From contig CAVTHT010000016.1 in NCBI GenBank assembly GCA_963734575.1, forward strand, positions 1 through 64,000: 64,000 bases of DNA. Reading direction: 5' to 3'. The notes under the pieces were generated by a model. The model ran no database searches. It was not told the DNA's origin and saw only the letters and a program-made list of their open reading frames with translations. The translations under genes and the position numbers were made by a program. This DNA comes from CAIWHR01 sp963734575. GTDB taxonomy: Bacteria; Pseudomonadota; Gammaproteobacteria; Burkholderiales; Casimicrobiaceae. Positions 17,494 through 26,769 of the stretch are shown here, piece after piece. Position 1 is the first letter of the stretch, and every line of letters starts with the position of its first letter.

Positions 17494-18537
17494 TCAGTCG
17501 ACGAGCCCCCGCGCCTCGGCCACGATGCCGCGGTAGGCGTCGAAGATGCGCCGCAGCGCGTCTTCCATCCCGACGCGCGGTGCCCAGTCCAGATCGGCGC
17601 ACGTGTTGTCGATCTTCGGCACGCGGTTCTGCACGTCCTGATAGCCGCGCCCGTAGTACTCGCCCGCGGTGGTTTCGACGAGATGCACGTGACGCGCGCT
17701 GTCGCGGTACTCCGGGTACTCCGCCGCGAGCGCGAGCATCATCGTGGCGACCTCGCGGACCGAGTAGTTGTTGGCCGGGTTGCCGATGTTGTAGATCTTG
17801 CCGCTCGCCACGCCGCCGTCGTTGCGGATGATCTTCATGAGCGCGGCGATGCCGTCGTCGATGTACGTGAAGGCGCGCTTCTGCGTGCCGCCGTCGACGA
17901 GCTTGATGTCCTCGCCCCGCACGATGTGGCCGAGGAACTGCGTGATGACGCGCGAGCTCCCTTCCTTCGCGGTGTTGATCGAGTCGAGCCCGGAACCGAT
18001 CCAGTTGAACGGACGGAACAGTGTGTAATCGAGCCCCTCCTGCATGCCGTACGCGTGGATCACGCGATCCATGAGCTGCTTCGCGCACGAGTAGATCCAG
18101 CGCGGCTTGTTGATCGGTCCCAGCACGAGCTCGGAGGCCTCGGAATCGAACTCCTCGTCGTGACACATGCCGTACACCTCGGAGGTGGACGGAAAGATGA
18201 TGCGCTTGCGGTGCCGCACGCACTGCCGCACGATCGGCAGGTTGGCCTCGAAGTCCAGCTCGAACACCCGCAGCGGCTCGCGCACGTAGGTCGCAGGCGT
18301 TGCGATCGCGACCAGGGGCAGCACGGTGTCGCACTTCTTGATGTGGTACTCGATCCACTCCTTGTTGATCGTGATGTCGCCTTCGAAGAAGCGAAAGCGG
18401 CGATCCGCCATCAGGTCCTCGATGCGCTCCGTCTGCATGTCCATGCCGTAGATCTCCCAATCGGTATCCGCGAGGATTCGCTGGGAGAGGTGATGGCCGA
18501 TGAAGCCGTTGACGCCGAGGATCAGGACTTTGCGCAT
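17494..18537 (-). CDS. arnA: UDP-glucuronate C4''-dehydrogenase/decarboxylase, stand-alone ArnA C-terminal half
   Basis: The 347-residue protein is an extended short-chain dehydrogenase with the NAD-binding VLILGVNGFIGHHLSQRIL, the TSEVYG motif and catalytic YSCAKQLMDRV. Its highest resemblance is to the decarboxylase half of bifunctional ArnA (MDMQTERIEDLM; LDYTLFRPFNWIGSGLDSI; GGTQKRAFTYIDDGIAALM). It oxidises and decarboxylates UDP-glucuronate to UDP-4-keto-pentose for Ara4N synthesis. In enterobacteria it is fused to the formyltransferase; here the two halves are separate adjacent genes, with 115 bases between them. Confidence 0.9.
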   Translation of the reverse strand: MRKVLILGVNGFIGHHLSQRILADTDWEIYGMDMQTERIEDLMADRRFRFFEGDITINKEWIEYHIKKCDTVLPLVAIATPATYVREPLRVFELDFEANLPIVRQCVRHRKRIIFPSTSEVYGMCHDEEFDSEASELVLGPINKPRWIYSCAKQLMDRVIHAYGMQEGLDYTLFRPFNWIGSGLDSINTAKEGSSRVITQFLGHIVRGEDIKLVDGGTQKRAFTYIDDGIAALMKIIRNDGGVASGKIYNIGNPANNYSVREVATMMLALAAEYPEYRDSARHVHLVETTAGEYYGRGYQDVQNRVPKIDNTCADLDWAPRVGMEDALRRIFDAYRGIVAEARGLVD

Positions 18538-18652
18538 GAGCGGGGGAGTGGGGGCCGGACGGAGGGCGAGGCGGGAAGCCGGGCGCGCTGCGACGCGCGT
18601 ACGCGACAGTATACGGAAGCGGAGGGGCCGGACGCGTGCCGGTCGCCTGTGG

Positions 18653-19583
18653 TCATGGCGGTAGGCGTGCCGGCCCGAGCAGCGCGGGCGACGCGCCGAA
18701 GCGCGCGCGGAACATGGCCGCATCGACGCGCTCCCCGGCGATCTCCAGCCACAGGATCTGCAGGATGCCGCCGCCGCCGCAGCGCGCGAGCAGGCGCTCC
18801 CCATCGACCTCGAGTGTCGGCGCGAGGGTCGGCGGGGCGGACGCGTCGGCGACGCGTGAACGCAGCACCCGCGCCTGCTCGCTGCCGATCGCCGTGAACG
18901 CGCCCGGGTACGGTGGTGCCACCGCGCGCACCAGGTTGTGGATGCTGGTCGCGTCGCGGCTCCAGTCGATGATGCCGTCGGCGGGGCGGCGGCCGCCGAA
19001 GTACGCGCCCTGCGCGAGGTCCTGCGGCGTGCGCGGTGCCGTTCCCGCAAGCAACGCCGGCAGCACGCCGTCGAGCGCGAGCTCGGCCGCGACGGTGACC
19101 TTGTCGAACACCTCCTGCGCGGTGTCGTCGGGGAGGATCGGCACCGCGTGACTGCGCGACGATGTCGCCGTTGTCGGGCTTCTCGGTCATGTAATGCAGC
19201 GTGGCGCCGGTCTCGCGCTCGCCATGCAGCACGGCCCAGTTCACCGGGGCGCGGCCGCGATATTTCGGCAGGAGGGAGCCGTGCATGTTGAGCGCGCCGC
19301 GCCGGGGCAGCGCCAGCAGCGCGGGTTTCAGCATCTGCCGGTAATAGAAGGAGAACAGGAAGTCGGGTTGCTGCGTCGCGACCCGGCTGATGACGCCGGC
19401 GACGTTCGGATCGTCGGGCGTGATCACCGGCACGCCGCACTCGGCGGCGACTGCGGCTACCGAGCGAAACCAGATGTTCTCCGCAGCGTCGTCACGGTGG
19501 GTCACGACGAGACGCACGTCGACACCATGCGCGAGCAGGACACGCAGGCAGCGCACGCCGACGTTGTGATAGGCGAACACCAC
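18653..19583 (-). CDS. arnA: UDP-Ara4N formyltransferase, stand-alone ArnA N-terminal half (one shift)
   Basis: The start is the GTG-GTG at 19583, just after the stop of the upstream gene. The protein begins VFAYHNVGVRCLRVLLAHGV and has the formyltransferase core ALNMHGSLLPKYRGRAPVNW, in which N, H and the following GATLHYMTEKPDNGDIV form the N10-formyl-THF active site. After one extra T near 19153 it continues PILPDDTAQEVFDKVTVAAE and ends in an Fmt-type C-terminal domain (LEVDGERLLARCGGG). It formylates UDP-Ara4N. The corrected length is about 309 residues, matching one half of ArnA. Confidence 0.87.
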
Positions 19584-19619
19584 CGCCGTCGCGGCCGCGG
19601 GCGGTTTGCGGCGGCTGGC

Positions 19620-21724
19620 TCACGACGCGATCTCGACCGGGGCGCCGCCGGTCGCGCGGCGGGGTCCCATGGTCGCCAGCGTGCGCAGGGCGCGCTCGAG
19701 GGTGCGCGTGAAGCGCGGCACGTCGCACAGCGCCGAGCGCGGTATCTCGTCGAGCATGGCCTCGCGCGTCGCGGGCAGGTCGGAGGCGCGGCGCGAGGGC
19801 GACGCGCGATCCGAACGTAGTGGTCGGGATCGGTGGCAATCCATTCGGGGTGGCCGGCTGCGTGCAGGAGCGCGGCGCTCTGGCGCGCGATCATCCGCTC
19901 GCCCAGCAGCGTCACCACCGGCACGCCCGACACCAGCGCATCGCACGTCGTTGCGCCGCCGTTGTAGGGCGCGGTGTCGAGGGCGATGTCGATCCCGGCG
20001 TACGCGCGCATCGCTTCCGCGAGCGGAACGTACGGCTGGAAATCGATGCGGTCCACCGGCATGCCGAGGCGAGACCAGCGCTCGCGCAGCCAGCGCACCG
20101 TCCCCGCGCCGCGGTACGCCGATGCGCGCAGTTGCAGCCGTGCATCGGGAATGCGCCTCGAGGATGCTCCGCCACGCGCCAAGCATCGCGTCGGTGATCT
20201 TGGCGTGCCGGTTGAAGGAGCCGAAAGTGACGTGGCCATTGGCGACGCGACGGTGCGGGCGAACGTTCCGGTGCGACGACCGGAGCGTACGTGAAGCGAC
20301 AACCCGGGAGCAGCACGAGCCGCTCCGCGAATCGCCGCGCTTCACCCGCGGGTGTGTGGATCGCGTCGGAGAGCATGTAGTCGATCGCATCCACGCCCGT
20401 GGTGTCGAAATAGTCCAGCCACGTGACCTGGACGGGCGCCGGCTTGCGCGCGAGCACGTGCAGCCGGTGACCCGGCGCATGGCCCGCGAGGTCGACCAGC
20501 ACGTCGAGCCGGTCGTTGGCGATGAGCGCCGCGGCGGCATCGTCGTCCGGCGGCAGCTCGCGCCACGCGTCGCTCGCGGCCTGCATGCGCGCCGCGATCG
20601 CATCAGCGTGGGGCCATGCCGAATAGAGCGTGGCGTGCACATCGGGCCGTGCATGGGCAGCAAGCACCGGCAGGAAGAAGTTCGCCAGCGGCCCCATGCC
20701 GAATCGGGGCGAGAGGTAGCCGATGCGCAGCGTCGTGCCGCGAGGCTCGCGCGGCACCGTCGGCAGCGATGCGCGCCACGCCCTGAATGTGCCTCGCCCA
20801 GCCCCGATGCGCGGCCGTCACTTCATCGGACGTGGCCAGGGCGTCGTCGTAGTGCAGCTCGAGCAGCAGGCGGCTGTGGCCGCGCCAGTCCGCCGGGTCC
20901 GCCGCGAGGGCTGCGCGGAAGTCCTGGAGCGCACGCTCGTGCATTCCCAGGTTGCTCAGGTGCGAGCCGCGCGTCCAGCGCAGCGATGCGTTGCCCGGCT
21001 CGCGCGCGACGCCGCGGTCGAGCAGGACGATCGCTTCGGGCAGCTCGACGTCCTCGGCGAGCGCCGCCGCGGCGAGGACGAGAGGCTCGGCATCGAGCGG
21101 CGGCAGCGGCTCGGCCGCGAGCAATGCACGCACGGCATCGTCGCGCCGGCCCATGCGCTGCCACGCCTTGCCGAGGGCGAGCCATGCCCGGCGATGGCGC
21201 GGATCGCGCCCCGTCACCGTCGAGAACGCTTCCACGGCCTCCTGCATCGCGCCGGACGCGTAGAGCGCGAGGCCCAGGTTGTACCAGGCAGGGATCGCGC
21301 CCGGAAAGCGCCGCACCTGCTCCCGATACCAGTGGATCGCCTGCGGCAGGTCGCCGGCATCGTGGAACGTCAGGCCAATCTGGTAGCGCGCGACGCGATC
21401 GTCCGCATGCCGTGCAAGGAGCGCCAGCCAGAACGAGCGCGCGCGTTCGGCATCGCCCGCGGCGACGCAAGCCAGCGCGGCGCAGTGATAGGCAGGCAGG
21501 AGATCGGGTGCGTCGCGCAAGGCTCGCGCCAGGACATCGGCCGCCTCCGCGTGGGACGATGCGCGCCGCAGGAGCTCTCCGCGCAGCGCTGCGGCGGCCG
21601 CCGCAGCGCTCGGCGACGCGGGCGCGGGTCCGATGCGCTCCAGCAGGGCGTGGAGCACGTCGCTCGCCGGACTCTGCAACGCCCGCGCGGCCTCGGTCAG
21701 CAAATCACGTTCCTGTTCCGCCAC
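19620..21724 (-). CDS. TPR protein with GT41 (O-GlcNAc transferase-like) domain, five shifts
   Basis: The GTG start at 21724 follows arnC by 33 bases. Residues about 60-330 are TPR units (for example RYQIGLTFHDAGDLPQAIHW and AWYNLGLALYASGAMQEAVE). The C-terminal half is the Glyco_transf_41/SPINDLY catalytic region: LRIGYLSPRFGMGPLANFFL; LVDLAGHAPGHRLHVLARKP; VQVTWLDYFDTTGVDAIDYM; HVTFGSFNRHAKITDAMLGA; IDIALDTAPYNGGATTCDAL; GVPVVTLLGERMIARQSAAL. Such enzymes transfer GlcNAc or glucose to proteins. Five single-base insertions (near 20770, 20257, 20158, 19806 and 19795) restore one frame of 699 residues, and 2105 minus 5 is divisible by three. Its place inside the arn operon is unusual. Confidence 0.85.
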
Positions 21725-21757
21725 GATGGATGGACGCGGGCGATTGCGACGCCGGCG

Positions 21758-22765
21758 TCACCGCCGCTGTTTCTCGTCGACGGTCATGAACGGAGCGGGC
21801 GGCACCTGCGGCTGGGCGTTGCCCTCCAGCACCGCGCGAATGGTGTAGCGCGGCCGCTCGCGCACCTGCTGGTAGATGCGCCCGACGTATTCCCCGATGA
21901 GACCGACGCCGAAGAGCACCATGCCGATCAGGAAGAATGCGAGGATGTCGCGGTCCCAGAACACATTCAGCGCGCCCTGCCATTCCGCGAAGAACAGCCG
22001 GTAGAGCATGACCCAGATGTAGAGCACCAAGGCCACGAGCGAGACGAACATCCCGAACATGGAGAAGAGCTGCAGCGGTACGAGCGAGAAGCCGGTGATC
22101 AGGTCGAAGTTGAGCCGGATGAGCTTGTACAGGGAATACTTCGACTCGCCCGCGACGCGCTCCTCGTGCGCGACCTCCACCTCCGTCGGCCGGCTCGCGA
22201 ACGTGTACGCCAGCGCGGGGATGAACGTGCTGACCTCGCGGCTGGCCGCGACCGCGTCCACGATGTCGCGGCTGTAGGCGCGCAGCATGCATCCCTGATC
22301 CGTCATGCGAATGCGGGTCGTGCGCTCCCGCAGGCGATTCATCGCGCGCGACGCGATCCGCCGCCACCACGAATCCTCGCGCGTGCGCCGGACGCCCCCC
22401 ACGTAATCGTGTCCCGCGTCCATCGCCGCGAGCAGCTTGGCGATTTCCTCGGGCGGGTTCTGCAGGTCGGCATCGAGGGTCACGATGCGTTCGCCGCGAC
22501 AGCGCTCGAAGCCCGCGATGATGGCGAGGTGTTGCCCGTAGTTCGCGTTGAAGAGCACCACGCGCGTGACGTCGGGCCGACTCTGGAATTGCTCGCGCAG
22601 CAGCGCCGCCGAGCGGTCGCGACTGCCGTCGTTGACGAAGATCACCTCGTACGAGACGCCGAGCCCATCGAGCACCGGATAGAGGCGAGCGAAGAGCGCA
22701 GGGAGGCTCGCCTCCTCGTTGTAGACGGGAATGACGACCGAAAGCTGCGGCGCGTGCGTGTTCAC
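21758..22765 (-). CDS. arnC: undecaprenyl-phosphate 4-deoxy-4-formamido-L-arabinose transferase ArnC
   Basis: GTG 22765 overlaps the arnB stop (GTGA). The 335-residue protein is a membrane-bound GT2 enzyme: QLSVVIPVYNEEASLPALFA, VNDGSRDRSAALL, IVTLDADLQNPPEEIAKLLA (DAD metal motif), and the long signature TDQGCMLRAYSRDIVDAV. Two C-terminal transmembrane helices span about residues 235-260 and 270-295 (MFGMFVSLVALVLYIWVMLY; ILAFFLIGMVLFGVGLIGEY). It moves Ara4FN from UDP to undecaprenyl phosphate. The DPM1-like family is broad, but the arn neighbours fix the assignment. Confidence 0.93.
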   Translation of the reverse strand: MNTHAPQLSVVIPVYNEEASLPALFARLYPVLDGLGVSYEVIFVNDGSRDRSAALLREQFQSRPDVTRVVLFNANYGQHLAIIAGFERCRGERIVTLDADLQNPPEEIAKLLAAMDAGHDYVGGVRRTREDSWWRRIASRAMNRLRERTTRIRMTDQGCMLRAYSRDIVDAVAASREVSTFIPALAYTFASRPTEVEVAHEERVAGESKYSLYKLIRLNFDLITGFSLVPLQLFSMFGMFVSLVALVLYIWVMLYRLFFAEWQGALNVFWDRDILAFFLIGMVLFGVGLIGEYVGRIYQQVRERPRYTIRAVLEGNAQPQVPPAPFMTVDEKQRR

Positions 22766-23904
22766 GGCCGTGCGTCCGCGAGCACTTCGGCGCATGCAGC
22801 GCACACGCGCTCGACGTCCGCCTCGGTCATCGTGGGAAAGAGCGGCAGCGTGACGGTACGCTCGGCGATGCGCTCCGTCTCGGGCAGATCGCCGCGGCGA
22901 TAGCCGAGATGCGCACAGGCGGTGCTGAGATGCGCGGCTTCGTAGGACATGCCGGTGCCGATCCCGCGCGCCTCGAGGGCATCACGGAACTGCTTGCGAT
23001 CGATGCTCATGCGCTCTAGCGGCAGGAGCGGCGCGAACATGTTCCAGCTGTGGCCAGCTTCGTCACCGGGATGGCCGCGGTGCGGCAGCTCGCAGTCGGG
23101 GGTGCGCCAGCAGGCGAAGTAATGCTCCACCAGAGTGCGGCGTCGCGCGTTGAATTCGGGCAGCCGCTCGAGCTGCGCCAGCCCGATGCGCGCGTTCACG
23201 TCCGGCAGGTTGAACTTGCCGCCGGGCAGGACGCAGTCGCGCGTGCCGTCCGGCAGCCGCTGGATGCCGTGGAAGCGCAGCACCTCGATGCGCTTCGCCT
23301 CTTCCGCCGAACCGACCACGAGCGCGCCGCCTTCGATGCTGGTCATGTTCTTGTTCGGATGGAAGCTGAAGACGCAGATGTCGCCGAAGCTGCCGATGCG
23401 CTGGCCCTGCCATGATGATCCGATGGCCAGCGCAGCGTCCTCGATGACCCGCAGCCGGTGCCGCCCGGCAAGATCGTAGAGCCGGTCCATGTCGACCGGA
23501 AGCCCGGCCATGTGGGTCGGCATGATGGCGCGCGTGCGCGGCGTGATCTTCGCCTTCGCCGCAGCGAGATCGATGTTGCGGGTGCCGCGCTCCACGTCCA
23601 CGAACACGGGCGTCGCGCCGACCTTGAGGATCATGTTCGGCGCCGCGAAGAACGTCTGCGCGGGGGTGATCACCTCGTCGCCCGGACCGATGCCGCAGAG
23701 CTGCAGCGCGATCTCGAGCGCGGCCGTCGCGGACGACACGACGCGCGTCGGGCGCCCGCCGTGCCAGGCGGACAGCGCCTGCTCGAACTGCACCACCTGC
23801 GGTCCGCTCGTGATCCAGCCGGTGCGCAGCACGTCGCCGACGCCGGCGATCGTGGCTTCGTCGAGCGTCGGCCGCGCGAACGGCAGATAGTTGGACGTGC
23901 TCAT
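22762..23904 (-). CDS. arnB: UDP-4-amino-4-deoxy-L-arabinose aminotransferase ArnB
   Basis: The 380-residue protein is a DegT/DnrJ/EryC1 PLP-dependent aminotransferase beginning LPFARPTLDEATIAGVGDVL. The PLP lysine is in FSFHPNKNMTSIEGG. Also present are TRVVSSATAALEIALQLCGI (phosphate cup) and RVIEDAALAIGSSW (D contacting the pyridine). It converts UDP-4-keto-pentose to UDP-Ara4N using glutamate. It overlaps both neighbours by four bases (ATGA upstream, GTGA downstream), showing strict co-translation in the arn operon. Confidence 0.95.
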   Translation of the reverse strand: MSTSNYLPFARPTLDEATIAGVGDVLRTGWITSGPQVVQFEQALSAWHGGRPTRVVSSATAALEIALQLCGIGPGDEVITPAQTFFAAPNMILKVGATPVFVDVERGTRNIDLAAAKAKITPRTRAIMPTHMAGLPVDMDRLYDLAGRHRLRVIEDAALAIGSSWQGQRIGSFGDICVFSFHPNKNMTSIEGGALVVGSAEEAKRIEVLRFHGIQRLPDGTRDCVLPGGKFNLPDVNARIGLAQLERLPEFNARRRTLVEHYFACWRTPDCELPHRGHPGDEAGHSWNMFAPLLPLERMSIDRKQFRDALEARGIGTGMSYEAAHLSTACAHLGYRRGDLPETERIAERTVTLPLFPTMTEADVERVCAACAEVLADARP

Positions 23905-24275
23905 GCGCTGCGGGCGACGAGCCACACGCCGAGGATGATGAAACCGATGCCGAGCCACCGTCCGACGCTCACCGCTTCGCCGAAGAGGTAATGCGCCGCG
24001 ACGGCGTTCACGATGTAGCCGATGGACAGCATCGGATAGGCGACGGATACCGGCACGCGCGAGAGCCCGAAGATCCACACCACGATGCTCACGGCATAGC
24101 ACGCGGCGCCGAGGATGAAATGCACCTGTGTCGCAAGCCGCCACGCGAGGTCGGTGAGCGGACCCGAATCGAGGCTGAGCACGCCGGTGGCATTGGTGCC
24201 TGCCTTGAGCAGGAGCTGTGCGGCCGCGTTGAGCAGGACGCCGCACATCAGGAGGGCGAACGCTGCGACGCTCAT
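23901..24275 (-). CDS. small EamA/EmrE-like flippase subunit, ArnE or ArnF-like
   Basis: The 124-residue protein has four predicted transmembrane helices (AAFALLMCGVLLNAAAQLLL; HFILGAACYAVSIVVWIFGL; PVSVAYPMLSIGYIVNAVAA; GRWLGIGFIILGVWLVA). The PVSVAYPMLSIGYI signature matches ArnE/ArnF, which flip undecaprenyl-phosphate-Ara4N across the inner membrane. In enterobacteria this needs a two-gene pair, ArnE plus ArnF. Only one such gene is present here, so it may act as a homodimer. It overlaps arnT and arnB by four bases each. Confidence 0.85.
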   Translation of the reverse strand: MSVAAFALLMCGVLLNAAAQLLLKAGTNATGVLSLDSGPLTDLAWRLATQVHFILGAACYAVSIVVWIFGLSRVPVSVAYPMLSIGYIVNAVAAHYLFGEAVSVGRWLGIGFIILGVWLVARSA

Positions 24276-25981
24276 CGCCGCCCCACGATCACGCGCCGCG
24301 TGTCGCGCGCGAGCACGCGCATCGGCACCTGCTGCGCCGCAAGGATCTCGTAGTCCTTCGGCGGCAGCACCGCATAGCCCGCGGGCAGCGATGTCCAGAC
24401 GGGGATCCACTCCGCTTCGGTGGCGATGGCGCGTTGCGGCTCCGCCGCGATGCCGAGTGCGAGCTCGTCTTCGAAGTTCACTACGGTCGTGGTGCGAGCG
24501 AGATAGAACGGCACGGTCTGGTCGTACATGTGCACCTGGAAGAACGGTACGTCGGGCCTCGAGAGGGCGGCGGGATCGCCGGCGGCTGCAGCCGCGTGCC
24601 GGAGGATATCGTAGGCCGATCGGGTCGTGCGGAAGCTGTCGAGGCCGCCGACGATGAGCTGGGTCGCGGCCAGTGTCGAGAGCGACAGCGCGGCGATGCC
24701 CGCGAACCGGCTGCGCTGCGCGCCCCGGCCGAAGAGCCACACGGCCAGCACGCCGCCAATGGCTGCGGCCGTGAACGCGAGCTGCACCCACGGCCCGAAG
24801 GCGAGCAGCGCGTCGACCGGCTGCCGGTCGTCCGCGAACGGTGCGGCGAGGCGCGGATAGGCCGCCCACGCCGCGAGCGCCAGCACGAGGCCGACGACGG
24901 CGAGCGGAGCGATCAGCCGCTGCAGATGACGGCCGTCGAGGCGCAGCAGCAGCCAGCCGATGAGGAGGGCGAGCGGCGGGAACATCGGCAGGATGTAGGA
25001 GGGAAGCTTGGAGTGCGACACGCTGAAGAACACGAACACGAAGCCGGCCCAGACCAGTGCGAGACGCTGCCATGAGAACCCGAGGCCATTGGGCGCGCCC
25101 TCGCGCCACGCCCGCCGCACGTTCCACAGCACGATGGTGACCCAGGGCACCGCGCCCACGGCGAAGAGCGGCACGAAATACCCGATGCTGCCCGTGCGGC
25201 GACTGGTGTCCGTCAGGAAGCGCTGGAAGTGCTCGTGGATGAAGAAGAACTGCGCGAATTCACGGTTGGCGAGCGACACCGCCACGAACCACGGCGCCGC
25301 GATCAGCAGGTAAAGCGTCGCGCCGCTCACAAGATGCAGCCGTCGCCACAGCGCCCAGTCGCGCGTCAGCAGCGTGTAGAGCACGAGCGCCGCGCCGGGA
25401 ATGAGGATGCCGATGAGGCCCTTCGCGAGCGTGGCGCCGGCGAGTGCCGCCCACGTCATCCACATGGCGTTGCGACGCTGCGCCGCAGTCGCGTCGTCGC
25501 GCTGCGCCACCACGAATGCGGCGAAGGCGGTGGCGAGCAGCAGCGACAGCAGTGCGTCGAGGGTCAGGATCTGCGACAGCGCCACCTGCCACAGCGTCCC
25601 GGCGAGCGCCAGGCCCGCGGCGACACCCAGTGCCGTCCCGCCGATGCGCCAGCCGGCCCAGGCGATCGCGGCAACGCCGAACAGGCCCGAGAGCGCCGTC
25701 CACAGGCGTGCCGTCCACTCGTGGATGCCGAACGTTTCGAAGGCTGCCGCCGTCAGCCAGTATTGCAGGGGCGGCTTCTCGAAATACTTGAGGCCGTTCA
25801 GACGCGGCGTCAGCCAGTTCCCGGTGACGGTCATCTCTCGCGCGATCTCCGCATAGCGCCCCTCGTCGGGATGCTGGAGCACGCGGTGCTGCAGGTTCGC
25901 GCACCACAGCGTGACGACGAGCACGACGAGGAGGAGGCCCGCGAGACGGCCGGGAAGGAAGGAATCGGAGGGGGGACGCAT
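24272..25981 (-). CDS. arnT: 4-amino-4-deoxy-L-arabinose lipid A transferase ArnT
   Basis: The 569-residue protein is a polytopic GT-C (PMT-like, GT83) enzyme. The first periplasmic loop has QHPDEGRYAEIAREM, containing the catalytic DEGRY motif, then NWLTPRLNGLKYFEKPPLQY. About a dozen hydrophobic helices follow, and a C-terminal periplasmic domain ends YEILAAQQVPMRVLARDTRR. It attaches Ara4N to lipid A phosphates, lowering negative charge and giving resistance to polymyxin and cationic peptides. It is first in the arn operon. The 121-base gap to the divergent GNAT gene (25982-26102) must hold the arn promoter, but I see no clear PmrA-type direct repeat. Confidence 0.93.
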   Translation of the reverse strand: MRPPSDSFLPGRLAGLLLVVLVVTLWCANLQHRVLQHPDEGRYAEIAREMTVTGNWLTPRLNGLKYFEKPPLQYWLTAAAFETFGIHEWTARLWTALSGLFGVAAIAWAGWRIGGTALGVAAGLALAGTLWQVALSQILTLDALLSLLLATAFAAFVVAQRDDATAAQRRNAMWMTWAALAGATLAKGLIGILIPGAALVLYTLLTRDWALWRRLHLVSGATLYLLIAAPWFVAVSLANREFAQFFFIHEHFQRFLTDTSRRTGSIGYFVPLFAVGAVPWVTIVLWNVRRAWREGAPNGLGFSWQRLALVWAGFVFVFFSVSHSKLPSYILPMFPPLALLIGWLLLRLDGRHLQRLIAPLAVVGLVLALAAWAAYPRLAAPFADDRQPVDALLAFGPWVQLAFTAAAIGGVLAVWLFGRGAQRSRFAGIAALSLSTLAATQLIVGGLDSFRTTRSAYDILRHAAAAAGDPAALSRPDVPFFQVHMYDQTVPFYLARTTTVVNFEDELALGIAAEPQRAIATEAEWIPVWTSLPAGYAVLPPKDYEILAAQQVPMRVLARDTRRVIVGRR

Positions 25982-26102
25982 CGGGACGGGGCCGTGCCGG
26001 GGCAGCGGGCGGGCAATTTTACCGCGCCGGCGCGGAGCGCGTCGTCGGCGAGCGCCACCGGCGGCGTGGTAGCCTCGACCGCTCCACTCCCATGTGCTTC
26101 CG

Positions 26103-26603
26103 ATGGATGCTCAGATACGGCCGGCAGCCCTCGCCGACGTGCCGGCCGTGCAGCAACTCGCGGCTCGCGTCTGGCACGCGCATTACCCGGGGATCATCAG
26201 TCCGGCGCAGATCGAGTACATGCTGGCGCGCGGCTACGCGAGCGATGCACTGCGCCGGTTCGTCGAGGGTCCCGATGCGGGACTCGAGCTGGCGTGTCGC
26301 GACGGCGCGCTGCTCGGCTTTGCGGCATGGCTGGCCGGTCCGTCGGGCGACGAGGTGAAGCTCGACAAGCTCTACGTCGATCCGGCCTGCCAGCGTGCCG
26401 GCATCGGCGGACGCCTGATCGAGCGCGTCACGACGCTCGCCCGGCAGCGTGGCGCCGGCACGCTGGTGCTCAACGTCAACAAGCACAATGCCAGCGCTCT
26501 CGCGGCCTACCGCCGGCACGGCTTCGAGGTGCGCGAAGCTGTCGTCGTCGATATCGGCGGCGGGTTCGTGATGGACGATTACGTGATGGCCCGCGCGCTG
26601 TAA
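26103..26603 (+). CDS. GNAT-family N-acetyltransferase
   Basis: ATG 26103 is preferred; a GTG nine bases earlier is in frame. The 166-residue protein carries the GNAT acetyl-CoA motif A (KLYVDPACQRAGIGGRLIER, with the Q/RxxGxG/A loop) and motif B (LVLNVNKHNASALAAYRRHG, then FEVREAVVVDIGGGF). The N terminus resembles RimI- or YitI-like acetyltransferases (IRPAALADVPAVQQLAARVW). Its substrate is unknown. It faces away from the arn operon and precedes cysS. Confidence 0.85.
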   Translation: MDAQIRPAALADVPAVQQLAARVWHAHYPGIISPAQIEYMLARGYASDALRRFVEGPDAGLELACRDGALLGFAAWLAGPSGDEVKLDKLYVDPACQRAGIGGRLIERVTTLARQRGAGTLVLNVNKHNASALAAYRRHGFEVREAVVVDIGGGFVMDDYVMARAL

Positions 26604-26769
26604 CGCCTTGCCGCGGTCAGCGCCTTTCGCTAGGATGGCCCCCGCTCTGGCCTCGCTTTCCGTCCCGCCCGTCCGGGCTTCGCCCGCGGCCGATCGCCAC
26701 CCGCGCCGGCGCACCCGCAGCAGTCGACGCCGTCCGCCGGACTGGCCGCTTTCTTTTCCTGACCTCCCC

